DNA of 64,000 bases from Nocardia sp. NBC_00416 (lineage in GTDB: Bacteria > Actinomycetota > Actinomycetes > Mycobacteriales > Mycobacteriaceae): contig NZ_CP107932.1 of the NCBI RefSeq assembly GCF_036032445.1, positions 2,110,501 through 2,174,500 on the forward strand, read 5' to 3'. The notes under the pieces are model-generated. The model was not told the DNA's origin. It worked only from the letters and a program-made list of their open reading frames with translations, and did not search any database. How positions within the stretch are numbered: position 1 is the stretch's first letter; every line of letters starts with the position of its first letter. Of this stretch, positions 15,833 to 23,552 are shown one piece after another. The position numbers were made by a program, and so were the translations under genes.

Positions 15833-16477
15833 GCCGTTCACGAACACACGGTGACGAGCCTCCGGACCTGCCGAAGGCGAACCGGTCGAGCAGATTCCAC
15901 ATGTCTTCCACGTTGTCAGCGCGAACGGATAAGATCCTCGCCGGGCACCAGCGAGGAGGAGTAGGTACCGACGTGGGAAGCTTCGGCCGTAGGTCACGGG
16001 CGCGGCGGCGAATCGGGGCAAGGGAAAAAGCCAATACGATCGCCGCAGGTCGGGGGGTCGACCGGTAAGCTCGCGCGAGCATCAACGGGTGACGATGGCA
16101 CCGATGCGATGTGCCCGGGGGGCACGGACTCGGGCGAACCTCGTAGCCCGTATCGCTATGCCACACAGGCACGGCGCCTCCACGCTACCCCGCTCACTCT
16201 CGGTTCGCCGGTCGGACGACCGACGGCCCGGCACGACGCGGTACGGCAGGTAGACGTCCCCTCTCTCCGACAGCCGGCCCGATGATCGATACGTCATCGG
16301 ATCCCGGACTGTCCTGCACGGGACCGTGCGCCGATAACCCACACCCTGTGGGCTTCCCTTTTTCCGATGTCTCCGTCTCCGATCACGCGCAGACATCGGA
16401 CCTTCGCGCACCTGTTTCACGAATCGTGTACTGCCCGAACACTGTTCACCATCATGTAATTCGAAGAAGGAGTTCCC
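15833..16477. other. 645-bp intergenic region with inverted repeats, no convincing gene
   Basis: Open frames here translate to arginine-rich sequence without domains. A 31-codon GTG frame at 15973-16068 (very basic) has AGGAGG upstream but at too long a spacing, so it is not called. The region contains a small CCTCGC/GCGAGG hairpin near 15937-15957, a 6-bp hairpin at 16338-16352 followed by a CTTTTT tract (possibly a terminator of a short transcript), and two longer dyads listed separately. A short RNA is possible but unproven. Confidence 0.45.
16279..16399. promoter_or_regulatory. Two dyads with shared CCGATG/CATCGG half-sites upstream of the lipoprotein
   Basis: CCGATGA at 16279-16285 pairs with TCATCGG at 16294-16300 (8-nt spacer), and CCGATGTCT at 16364-16372 pairs with AGACATCGG at 16391-16399 (18-nt spacer). 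All arms are perfect. The second ends 78 bp before the lipoprotein start. They may be operator sites or RNA hairpins. Confidence 0.4.
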
Positions 16478-17065
16478 ATGTCCAGACGTTTCCCCGGGTT
16501 CCGCATTCCCGGCGTGCTGGCCGGTTTGGTCGTACTGAGCTGTGTGGTACTGACGTTGTCCTCGTGTACCAGCGGTGAGGAGGCGCAGAGCTCGCCGGCC
16601 TCCCCCGCTGTCACCGTTGCCGGCCAGAACGGTGACGACGAGGGCGGCGATGTCGACTTCGACGCCGCCATCGGCGATTGCGTCGCGCTGTCGGGCACGA
16701 TGATGGACGCGAAGATCGACCACGCGCAGTGCGGCACGGAGGACTCGAACTACAAGGTGGTCGCGAAGACAGCGACCAAAGACGGCTGCGCGTCGGATGT
16801 GGACCAGACCTACTACGTGACACTGGGCGGCGCGGAACAGGGCGCCCTGTGCCTCGATATCGACTGGGTCGAAGGTCAGTGCATGACGGTGCCCACCGGA
16901 AGCGACAGCCCCACCCACAGCCCGTGCACTCCGGGTAAGCCGGACACGGTCCACGTCCTGAAGATCCTGACCGGTACCACCGACGAATCCGGATGCCCTG
17001 CCGAGGCCACCAGCTACTACACCTATGCGGAACGCCAGCTCGTCACCTGTGTAGCCGAGGTGTAG
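16478..17065 (+). CDS. LppU/SCO3897-like secreted lipoprotein
   Basis: 195 aa. An N-terminal signal ends in a lipobox LSSC (Cys about residue 30), so the protein is anchored to the outer face of the membrane. After a Ser/Pro/Ala and Asp/Gly-rich linker comes a domain beginning FDAAIGDCVALSG and containing six or more cysteines at regular spacing, including DHAQCG, DGCASD, ALCLDIDW, GQCMTV and VTCVAEV. This matches the actinobacterial LppU family of unknown function. GAAGGAG lies 7 nt before ATG at 16478. The gene is flanked by long non-coding DNA upstream and a clear terminator downstream, so it is monocistronic. Confidence 0.85.
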   Translation: MSRRFPGFRIPGVLAGLVVLSCVVLTLSSCTSGEEAQSSPASPAVTVAGQNGDDEGGDVDFDAAIGDCVALSGTMMDAKIDHAQCGTEDSNYKVVAKTATKDGCASDVDQTYYVTLGGAEQGALCLDIDWVEGQCMTVPTGSDSPTHSPCTPGKPDTVHVLKILTGTTDESGCPAEATSYYTYAERQLVTCVAEV

Positions 17066-17089
17066 CGGTCTCCGTCCGGATACCGGCAG

Positions 17090-17120
17090 GCGTGGCCTCA
17101 CCTCGCGTGTGAGGCCACGC
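17090..17120 (+). terminator. Terminator after the LppU-like gene
   Basis: A 12-bp perfect stem (17090-17101 with 17109-17120) and a 7-nt loop, 25 nt after the stop codon. Confidence 0.8.
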
Positions 17121-17244
17121 GCTCTGTCGCGGGTCCCGTGCCGGGTACCCACCGTTGACCAACGGCGGTAAACTGTGCACTCGCTACCCGAATGCGCGTT
17201 CTGGCGCGCGAATGGTGGGGGGATCGCCCGACCAGGGATCTGTG

Positions 17245-17985
17245 ATGGAAACCAGAACAGACGAGATCGCCGACGGAATCTACCGATTCTCCACTTTCGT
17301 CCCCGAGGTGGGACCCACCGGGTTCACCTTCAATCAGTTCTTCGTCGACGCCGCGGAACCGCTGCTGTTCCACACCGGAATGCGGGCGCTCTTTCCGGCC
17401 GTATCCGCGGCGATAGCGCGTATCAGGCCGGTCGAGGAACTGCGCTGGATCACCTTCGGCCACGTGGAAGCCGACGAATGCGGCGCGATGAACCTCTTCC
17501 TGGCGGCGGCCCCGCGAGCGCAGGTGGCGCACGGAGTGGTGGGTTGCGAGGTCTCGATCGACGATTTGGCCGACCGGCTGCCACGCCGATTGGCCGATGA
17601 CGAGGTCATCGATGTGGGTGACCGCCGGATCCAGCATCTGGATACCCCGCACGCACCGCACAACTGGGAAGCGCGCGTCCTCTACGACCAGACCACCAAT
17701 GTGCTGTTCTGCGGTGATCTGATGACCCAGCTCGGCAACGGCCCCGCCCTGACCGATGCCGACCTGGTCGGACCGGCGGCCGTCGCCGAGGATCTGTTCC
17801 ACGCGACCTCGCTCGGCCCCGCCGTGCCCGCGGCGCTGCGGCGACTCGCGGACCTGCGCCCCACCACGTTGGCCGTCATGCACGGATCGAGTTTCACCGG
17901 GAACGGCGAGACGGCGTTACGCGATCTCGCGTCGGTCTACGACGAGCGGATCGCCGCCGATCGGACCGGCGCACCCCGGGCGTGA
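17245..17985 (+). CDS. Metallo-beta-lactamase-fold hydrolase (flavodiiron/ODP-like)
   Basis: 246 aa. The first metal motif is GHVEADECG near residues 71-79. The H-x-E-x-D spacing is that of the di-iron flavodiiron/ODP branch rather than the zinc HxHxDH of lactamases and glyoxalases. Later ligands are probably the histidine in APHNWE (about 142), the aspartate in FCGDLM (about 160) and the histidine in VMHGSSF (about 213). It lacks the flavodoxin domain of full flavodiiron proteins, like other stand-alone ODP proteins suggested to sense or reduce O2/NO. Start ATG 17245 has AGGGA upstream. It is cytoplasmic. Confidence 0.82.
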   Translation: METRTDEIADGIYRFSTFVPEVGPTGFTFNQFFVDAAEPLLFHTGMRALFPAVSAAIARIRPVEELRWITFGHVEADECGAMNLFLAAAPRAQVAHGVVGCEVSIDDLADRLPRRLADDEVIDVGDRRIQHLDTPHAPHNWEARVLYDQTTNVLFCGDLMTQLGNGPALTDADLVGPAAVAEDLFHATSLGPAVPAALRRLADLRPTTLAVMHGSSFTGNGETALRDLASVYDERIAADRTGAPRA

Positions 17986-18111
17986 CACCGGACGGCCGCG
18001 CACACTCGCCGGCGAATTCCGCATCGCCGCGCGGGTTGTCGTTGCGCCCTGCACGTAGGGTTCGGTCTCGGGTGACGGGCCGTCGGCGCGCTCCGGGCAA
18101 GGAGGAATCGG

Positions 18112-18765
18112 ATGAACGCAGAGACACCGCCGGGGCGTACCCCGAGCCGCTGGGAGGAACTCACCGCCGCCGACCCCGCGCATTCGGAATGGTATGTGCG
18201 GCGGTTCCGGACCCTGGCGGCCGAGGGTCAGGACATCTTCGGCGAGGCTCGGCTGATCGATGCCATGCTCGGCCGGCGGGGACGGGTCCTCGACGCGGGC
18301 TGCGGGCCCGGCCGTCTGGGCGGGCATCTGCACAATGCCGGTCACTCGGTCGTCGGTGTCGATGTCGATCCAGTGCTGATCGCCGCCGCCGAGGCCGACT
18401 ATCCGGGGCCGGCCTGGCTCGTCGGCGACCTCGCCGAACTGGACCTCCCCGGCCGGGGGATCGAAGCCGATTTCGATGTGATCGTCTGCGCCGGCAATGT
18501 GATGACATTCCTGGCGCCGTCCACCCGGTCGGCGGTGCTCGCGGGATTCGCGCGGCACCTGGCGCCGGACGGCCGGCTGGTCACCGGTTTCGGCGCCGGA
18601 CGCGGCTACGACTTCACCGAGTTCCGCACCGACGCCGCGGGCCAGGGCCTCACCGTGGACCTGCTGCTCTCGACCTGGGATCTACGCCCGTTCACCGAGA
18701 CCTCGGAGTTCTTGGTGGCGGTTTTCTCCTCGGGCGAGCCCGACAAGAGCAGCTGTTCGACCTGA
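18112..18765 (+). CDS. Class I SAM-dependent methyltransferase
   Basis: 217 aa. Motif I VLDAGCGPGRLGGHL is at about residues 59-73, the acidic end of strand 2 VVGVDVDP at about 80-87, and motif IV FDVIVCAGNVMTF at about 122-134. This is the standard Rossmann methyltransferase. A perfect AAGGAGG stands 7 nt before ATG at 18112. The substrate is unknown. The end of the gene overlaps the decayed SDR remnant by about 13 bp, so the C-terminal tail after EFLVAVF (SSGEPDKSSCST) may be junction sequence rather than native. Confidence 0.88.
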   Translation: MNAETPPGRTPSRWEELTAADPAHSEWYVRRFRTLAAEGQDIFGEARLIDAMLGRRGRVLDAGCGPGRLGGHLHNAGHSVVGVDVDPVLIAAAEADYPGPAWLVGDLAELDLPGRGIEADFDVIVCAGNVMTFLAPSTRSAVLAGFARHLAPDGRLVTGFGAGRGYDFTEFRTDAAGQGLTVDLLLSTWDLRPFTETSEFLVAVFSSGEPDKSSCST

Positions 18766-19058
18766 CCGGGCGAACCGCCGTCGTCACCGGCGGCACCCGG
18801 GGTATCGGGCTCGCCATCACCGAGGGCTTCGCGCCGGCGGGCGCGCGGGTCGTCGTCGCGAGCCGCAAGCCGCAGGCGTGTGAACAGGCCGCCGTCCGGC
18901 TGCGCGAGCTGGGCACGGAGGCGATCGACGTGCCGACGCATCTCGGCGAGGTGGACGCCCTGCACGCGTTGGTGGAGACGACCGTGGAGACCTTCGGCGA
19001 GATCGACATCGTGGCGCAGCCGCTGGCGGCGAGGGAGCCCCAGGCGGTCGCTCGCTGA
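18753..19058 (+). pseudogene. Short-chain dehydrogenase remnant
   Basis: The frame LFDLTGRTAVVTGGTRGIG is a perfect SDR N-terminus (TGxxxGIG cofactor motif) and continues to ETFGEIDIV, where the NNAG motif should begin. The sequence then jumps to AQPLAAREPQAVAR and stops. The catalytic Ser-Tyr-Lys part is absent, and there is no usable start codon: the normal Met-x before LFDL is missing and the frame runs into the methyltransferase. The 102-codon piece is therefore a truncated, probably non-functional gene. Confidence 0.75.
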
Positions 19059-19293
19059 AAACCACTGCTGGAAGGAAGAAGCCGTGTCCGCGCTACCAGA
19101 CCGTCGCCGCTCGGGGACCGCCCTGACCGCCCTCGCCGACACCGGCTCGAAGACTCACAAATCCGGCACTCTCCGCGTGCCGAGTCCTTGTCGCCCAGCG
19201 TATCTCGGCAGTTGCCGACTCCCCCGCCGACAAAGAACAGTGTGTCACATCCGGTGGTGTGTTAGAAATTCCGCGAACGGCAAGGAGGCGGTT

Positions 19294-19560
19294 GTGTCAG
19301 ATCCCTATCGGCCCATCATCCGGAGCCCCGGCGACATGAGTGGACGAGCCCTGCGCATCGCCCTCGACGCCGACGGCGCCATCCACATGACCTACCGTGG
19401 CCATATCGGCGACCGCCTCGCCATGACCAAGGAGGAGTGCCGGCCCGCCGGGCCGGGCGACGCCCATCTCGGTCCGGGCCATCCGAGCAGCCCGGCCGGT
19501 GGGCACGTGCTCACCCTCGACGGCGTCCCCGGCGCCCTGGAGATGCAACGAAATGGATGA
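19294..19560 (+). CDS. 88-aa protein, unknown function
   Basis: GTG start at 19294, chosen because AAGGAGG lies 5 nt upstream. An in-frame GTG at 19084 with a strong ribosome site would add 70 low-complexity basic residues that look like the debris downstream of the SDR remnant. The central part (GRALRIALDADGAIHMTYRGHIGDRLAMTKEE) looks like a small folded domain, and the C-terminal half is Gly/Pro/His-rich. No signal peptide. The stop overlaps the next small gene by 8 bp, and that gene overlaps a reductase by 4 bp, so three genes form one tightly coupled operon. I do not recognise the family. Confidence 0.6.
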   Translation: MSDPYRPIIRSPGDMSGRALRIALDADGAIHMTYRGHIGDRLAMTKEECRPAGPGDAHLGPGHPSSPAGGHVLTLDGVPGALEMQRNG

Positions 19561-19702
19561 TGAGGCCTACGCCGCAGACCGGTCCGCCGTTGCCGATGTC
19601 TCGGTCGGCGCCCGGTTCGGCGTGGTTCCCGAGTTGTGCGCCGCGCCGCCCGGCGTGGTGATGCCGGACCTGCGTCCTCACTACCTTCTGGAGTCCTCAT
19701 GA
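19553..19702 (+). CDS. 49-aa protein, unknown function
   Basis: ATG at 19553, ending in the ATGA that starts the reductase gene. It is acidic at the N-terminus (MDDEAYAADRS), with one cysteine and a C-terminal PDLRPHYLLESS. No signal or membrane segment. It is called because both ends overlap neighbouring genes in the way typical of coupled operons. Its size and the neighbouring reductase would suit a peptide substrate or an accessory subunit, but no conserved motif supports either. Confidence 0.5.
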   Translation: MDDEAYAADRSAVADVSVGARFGVVPELCAAPPGVVMPDLRPHYLLESS

Positions 19703-20622
19703 GTTCACCCACGCTCACTGTCGCGGTGCTGGGCGCCGGCCTGCTGGCCGACCGGATCGCCGAGCGGATCGGCGCGCGGGCGGATCTCGAGGTGACCGCA
19801 CGGCTTTCGACCTCACAGGCCCCGCCGGAGGCGGTGAATTGCGTCGTCTACGTGCCGGCCTTCGCCGAGATCGCGGCGCAGACACCGAACACCGTTCTCC
19901 CGCGATTGCTCCGGGACGGTCATGACGTGATCTCGACAGCGCCGCTGGACGGACACGTTCCGCCCGCCGAGCTGCTCGACGCCTGCCGAACCGGGAATTC
20001 GACCTTTCATGCCACCGGGGCCTTCCAAGCCACCATCCCGGCCCGGCTCATCCGATCCTTGACCGAGGTCACCCGGGGAATCCGCCGCGTGGAACTCATC
20101 GAGGAACTCGACCTGCCCGCCACCGGCGTGTACCCGTGGGATACCCAGTGCGACACCGGTATCGGATCCGCGGACGCCGCCGCCGCCACTGCCGGGGCGG
20201 CCGCGGTCGACGGCTATTACGCGGCCGGGCTGCGTGTCCTCGACGACGCCGTATTCCAGAGTGCGGCGGGAATCGCCGCGAGTCCGAGCCGAACGGTGGA
20301 CGTGGTCACCAACGGCTCCGGCACGGTCCAGAAGGTCATCGTCGACCGGGACCTCGGACCGGGACTGAGTTACCGGTCCGTGTGGACCACGGCCACTGCG
20401 GACCGAGCTCCCCTGCGTTATCAGCTCGTCACGACGACCGATACCGCGAAGGGCACGGCGAACGTCAGGTTCCGGTTCACCGATGGACTACATCCGGCCG
20501 ATCACTTGACCTGCGTGAACGTCGTCGAGGCAGTGCGCCCGGTCCACGAGCACGGTCCCGGGATAGCCCACCGTGATCTGTCGATGACCCACCTCGTATC
20601 CGATAATCGGCTGAGCACCTGA
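19699..20622 (+). CDS. NAD(P)-binding dihydrodipicolinate-reductase-like protein
   Basis: 307 aa. The N-terminal Rossmann motif VAVLGAGLLADRIAERI is at about residues 8-24, followed by a domain resembling the dihydrodipicolinate reductase/2,4-diaminopentanoate dehydrogenase group: a VVYVPAFAEIA segment, HATGAFQATIPARLIRSL and an LIEELDLP strand. Such enzymes act on imines or amino groups with NAD(P)H. The genuine lysine-pathway DapB is shorter (about 245 aa) and has a distinct SxxHxxK motif, not evident here, so this is a paralogue. It is the third gene of the coupled small-ORF operon. The physiological substrate is unknown. Confidence 0.72.
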   Translation: MSSPTLTVAVLGAGLLADRIAERIGARADLEVTARLSTSQAPPEAVNCVVYVPAFAEIAAQTPNTVLPRLLRDGHDVISTAPLDGHVPPAELLDACRTGNSTFHATGAFQATIPARLIRSLTEVTRGIRRVELIEELDLPATGVYPWDTQCDTGIGSADAAAATAGAAAVDGYYAAGLRVLDDAVFQSAAGIAASPSRTVDVVTNGSGTVQKVIVDRDLGPGLSYRSVWTTATADRAPLRYQLVTTTDTAKGTANVRFRFTDGLHPADHLTCVNVVEAVRPVHEHGPGIAHRDLSMTHLVSDNRLST

Positions 20623-20855
20623 TATCCGGCCGCGCTCCGGGCGTCGACGCAGGTCTCGAATTCATCTGATCCGGTAGCCGCCTCCCGCCGTCAGATTTGC
20701 TGATGGGATGCTGTAGTCGGCACCGCAGGATCACTCCGGGAGCCGCGGCCGACGGTCGCGGACCGCCCCAGTGGACAACAGCTCGGATTTTCAGTGCACA
20801 TCGACCTCTCTGAGCCCCGGCCTGCCCGCAGGGCAGGCGGCGAAAGGTGAGAAAC

Positions 20856-21593
20856 ATGAAGCTGACAGTCATCGGCGGCACCGGGCGGATCGGTTCACAG
20901 GTGGTCCGGCAACTGACCGCCGCCGGCCACGAGGCCGTGCCCGCGGCACCGTCCACCGGCGTCGACCTGATCACCGGACAGGGCATCGACCAGGCGCTGG
21001 AGGGGGCGGACGTCGTGGTCGACCTGGCCAATTCGCCGACCTTCGACGAGGCATCCCTGGATTTCTTCCGCACCTCCATGAACAATCTGCTCTCCGCGGG
21101 CGACCGAGCCGGTGTCGAGCATCAGGTGGTCCTGTCGATCGTGGGCGTGGACCAGGTACCGCAGCTGGACTACTACCGGGCCAAGACTCTCCAGGAGGAG
21201 CTGCTCCGGCAAGGACCGACGCCGTACTCCATCGTGCGCGCCACCCAGTTCTTCGAGTTCATGGACGCGGTCTTCTCCTGGAGCGCCGACGACAGCACCG
21301 TCCGCCTACCCGCCACCCGCCTGCAACCGATGGCCGCCGCGGACGTCGTCGACGCGGTGATCGGGGTCGCCACCGGCACCCCGCTGCAGGGAATCCGCAA
21401 CGTCGCCGGGCCCGATGTCTTCCCGCTCGACGAACTCGGCAGGATCACCTTGGCGGCCCGGCACGACGATCGGATCGTCGTCACCGACGAGACGGCCGGG
21501 ATGTTCGGCGCGGTCACCGATGACGCGCTCATCGCGGGCCCGGACGCACACCTGTCCACCACCCACTACCGGGACTGGCTCGCCACGCACTGA
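20856..21593 (+). CDS. NmrA/SDR-like NAD(P)-binding protein
   Basis: 245 aa, an atypical short-chain dehydrogenase. LTVIGGTGRIGSQVVRQL at about residues 3-20 contains the GGTGxxG cofactor motif of atypical SDRs. The later VVLSIVGVDQ and YYRAKTLQEELL stretches carry the Y-x-x-x-K pair. Members of this group act as redox sensors, epimerases or quinone/ether reductases. ATG at 20856 is preceded by GAAAGG, and a 7-bp hairpin (20821-20837) lies just before the ribosome site, which could affect translation. It is monocistronic as far as visible. Confidence 0.85.
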   Translation: MKLTVIGGTGRIGSQVVRQLTAAGHEAVPAAPSTGVDLITGQGIDQALEGADVVVDLANSPTFDEASLDFFRTSMNNLLSAGDRAGVEHQVVLSIVGVDQVPQLDYYRAKTLQEELLRQGPTPYSIVRATQFFEFMDAVFSWSADDSTVRLPATRLQPMAAADVVDAVIGVATGTPLQGIRNVAGPDVFPLDELGRITLAARHDDRIVVTDETAGMFGAVTDDALIAGPDAHLSTTHYRDWLATH

Positions 21594-21754
21594 GCGGCGG
21601 AGTGTCCGGGTCGACCGGCCGCGGTCGACCCGGCACCGACACGCGCGATATCCAACGCCTCGCCCACGTGTGGCGGTTTTCATCGCCGCCCGGCGATGCT
21701 CGCGCAGATCGATGAATCCGTGGTCGTGGTGAACGCCGTGCCCCCGGCTCGTTC

Positions 21755-21791
21755 CTGAAGCACCCTTCAGACCACTTCAGGCTGCCTTCAG
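21755..21791 (+). promoter_or_regulatory. Composite CTTCAG array, probable response-regulator binding site (copy B)
   Basis: CTGAAG, 4 nt, CTTCAG, 4 nt, CTTCAG, 5 nt, CTTCAG: the same element, order and spacing as at 6928-6964, oriented toward the gene at 21857 and ending 65 nt before its ATG. The other copy ends 60 nt before pepSY. Confidence 0.7.
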
Positions 21792-21856
21792 CGGCTGCCT
21801 GCGACAGTGGCTGCCGTATCGAGATCGCGATCGAACGGCGAAAGGGGAGAACGGGA

Positions 21857-22057
21857 ATGAAGCAGACGGTGCGTATCGATGGAGACCCCTACCGGGTAGT
21901 GGAGAGGACGCGTCTTTCGGCAGTATCGCGCGCCTGCTACGGCAAGTATCGGTTCATCCTCCGGCGGGTCACCGACGACTCCCTGTGGATGGCCTTCGAC
22001 AGCCGGATCACCCCGGTTTCCGAACTGCTGCGCTACGGGAGCGGGACTCGACAGTAG
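21857..22057 (+). CDS. 66-aa basic protein, unknown function
   Basis: 66 aa, with GGGGAGA ending 6 nt before ATG at 21857. Strongly basic (many Arg and Lys), with no signal peptide or membrane helix. It contains PYRVVERTRLSAVSRACYGKYRFILRR and a DDSLWMAFDSRIT segment that looks like a strand-rich fold. No family is recognised. A hairpin overlapping its stop codon probably terminates it, so it is monocistronic. The upstream CTTCAG array matches the one at the pepSY/two-component locus, so it is probably expressed under the same signal. Confidence 0.7.
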   Translation: MKQTVRIDGDPYRVVERTRLSAVSRACYGKYRFILRRVTDDSLWMAFDSRITPVSELLRYGSGTRQ

Positions 22058-22063
22058 TCCCGC
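22041..22063 (+). terminator. Hairpin overlapping the stop of the 66-aa gene
   Basis: GCGGGACT (22041-22048) pairs perfectly with AGTCCCGC (22056-22063) around a 7-nt loop. The stop codon lies at the loop/stem junction. Confidence 0.6.
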
Positions 22064-22171
22064 CGCGGACAGTGCGGTTCGCCCCGCCGGGCGCGTGTCC
22101 GCGTCCGGTGGGCGCTGCCGTTGGATTACGGCTGTGCGCGAGAGTGTTTCACCGAATGCCGAACTGCGGCC

Positions 22172-22204
22172 GATAAGTTATGGATCAGTTATAGATCAGT
22201 TATC
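22172..22204 (+). repeat. Three tandem 11-bp repeats
   Basis: GATAAGTTATG, GATCAGTTATA and GATCAGTTATC follow each other without gaps. An 11-bp period is about one DNA turn, which suits binding of a multimeric regulator. The repeats are AT-rich against a 70 percent GC background. They lie in a 474-bp gene-free stretch, 327 bp upstream of the MHYT gene. Confidence 0.65.
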
Positions 22205-22366
22205 GGCGGTTCGAGAATTGATATACCGCCCGGTCCGCTGCGGAGGTGCGGGGGGTTCCGCATCGAGCAGTTCGGCGAACTCCGAAACAGAGGCCTTCCA
22301 ACAGGGCGGGGACAGCTGGGATTACGCCACGACCCGGATCATCGGATCCCGTAGGTGACATTCCTC

Positions 22367-22445
22367 GAATCCGCAACGTAGACAACGCAATGTTGCGGAT
22401 TCAACGCACCGGTATAGCCAATGTGATTGAAAGCACAGGCTTTCA
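22367..22445. other. Two hairpin-forming inverted repeats in a gene-free region
   Basis: GAATCCGCAAC (22367-22377) pairs perfectly with 22392-22402 across a 14-nt loop, and TGAAAGC (22428-22434) with GCTTTCA (22439-22445) across 4 nt. Together with the 11-bp repeats they occupy the gene-free stretch 22058-22531. No credible coding frame is present there. They could be a small RNA, a 5' leader or operator sites. Confidence 0.45.
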
Positions 22446-22531
22446 GGCAAATGATCAGCACTCAACACCGAGGCGCTCGCCGTACTGTCTAGCCCGACGA
22501 ACAAGCTCCGGGTATCCCGGCGGGACTTTGG

Positions 22532-23281
22532 ATGGACATGCTTCACCTCGAACACTTCGCGTTCGGCTGGTTAACGCCCGCCCTTGCTTACTGCCTCTCG
22601 GCCATCGGCTGCGCCATCGGACTGCAGTGCACCAAACAGGCCCGCAACGGACGAGGCCGCTTCGGTTGGCTGTTCCTGGCCTCGATCACCGTCGGCGGCA
22701 CAGGTATCTGGGTCATGCATTTCGTTGCGATGCTGGGCTTTTCCATACACGGCGCGCAGATCCGGTTCGATGTTCCGCTCACCGTGCTGAGCGCGGTCAT
22801 CGCGATCGGGGTCGTGGGCATCGGGTTGTATCTGGTGAGTTCTCCCGGCGCCGGGATCACCGCGCTGCTCGCCGGCGGCGTGATCACCGGTCTCGGCATC
22901 GGGGCCATGCACTACACCGGTATGTACGCGATGAAGACGGATGCGCATATCGACTACGACGCGGCCCGCGTGGCACTCTCGCTGGTGATCGCCACCGTCG
23001 CGGCGACCGCGACATTGTGGTTCAGCATGCGGTCCTGGGGTCTGCTGTCCACCTTGGGCGCCGCGTCGATCATGGCGGCGGCGGTGGCGACGATGCACTA
23101 CACCGGCATGTCCGCGATGCACGCGCATTCCGTTCCCGGGGCCGCCGAGCCGCAGGGCGCCGAAGCCCTCCAGGTGCTGGGACCGCTACTCGGCGGAATC
23201 AGCGTCGTCACCGTCGCGGTTCTCATCGGCGTGAGCATGGCCCTCACGGATCCGCACTCGGCGCCCGTCCAGGGTCGATAG
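22532..23281 (+). CDS. MHYT-domain membrane protein
   Basis: 249 aa, seven predicted membrane helices. Three signature motifs are visible: VMHFVAML (about residue 62), MHYTGMYAM (about 127) and MHYTGMSAM (about 190). The MHYT domain is thought to bind a metal such as copper and to sense O2, CO or NO through its conserved Met and His residues. In many proteins it is fused to GGDEF/EAL; here the protein ends after the membrane part with a short tail, so it is a stand-alone sensor or transporter-like module. ATG 22532 or 22538 may be used. Its upstream region has 11-bp tandem repeats and hairpins. Confidence 0.88.
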   Translation: MDMLHLEHFAFGWLTPALAYCLSAIGCAIGLQCTKQARNGRGRFGWLFLASITVGGTGIWVMHFVAMLGFSIHGAQIRFDVPLTVLSAVIAIGVVGIGLYLVSSPGAGITALLAGGVITGLGIGAMHYTGMYAMKTDAHIDYDAARVALSLVIATVAATATLWFSMRSWGLLSTLGAASIMAAAVATMHYTGMSAMHAHSVPGAAEPQGAEALQVLGPLLGGISVVTVAVLIGVSMALTDPHSAPVQGR

Positions 23282-23552
23282 CCGGCCGGCGGCCACCCGG
23301 CCCGGTGAGCACCGCCCGTGCGGAACGCCTCGCTGCCCGCCGCCGGTGCTGAGCGCGATACCCATCGATGACTTCCGCGAATGCTGTCCACGCAACACAC
23401 CGCGAGCAACCGGCTCCGGGCACCGCCCGGACAGTATCGTTTCGGAGCGGACCCGACCGCCCTTCCGGTGCGCTACTGGAGGCCCCCGGAACAGGGCGCC
23501 GACCGTATCCGTCACGTCCGATCCCCGCGCCGCTCAGGAAAGGTCGACTGGA

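Noticed and set aside
15973..16068. 31-codon basic GTG frame with AGGAGG upstream
   Set aside because: Spacing between the Shine-Dalgarno and GTG is too long (about 13 nt) and composition matches shadow frames.
19084..19293. Longer GTG start for the 88-aa gene with strong ribosome site
   Set aside because: The added 70 residues are basic and low-complexity and follow a pseudogene; the internal GTG at 19294 has its own AAGGAGG at good spacing.
22200..22531. Short frames in the gene-free stretch before the MHYT gene
   Set aside because: No ribosome site, no family, interrupted by hairpin sequences.
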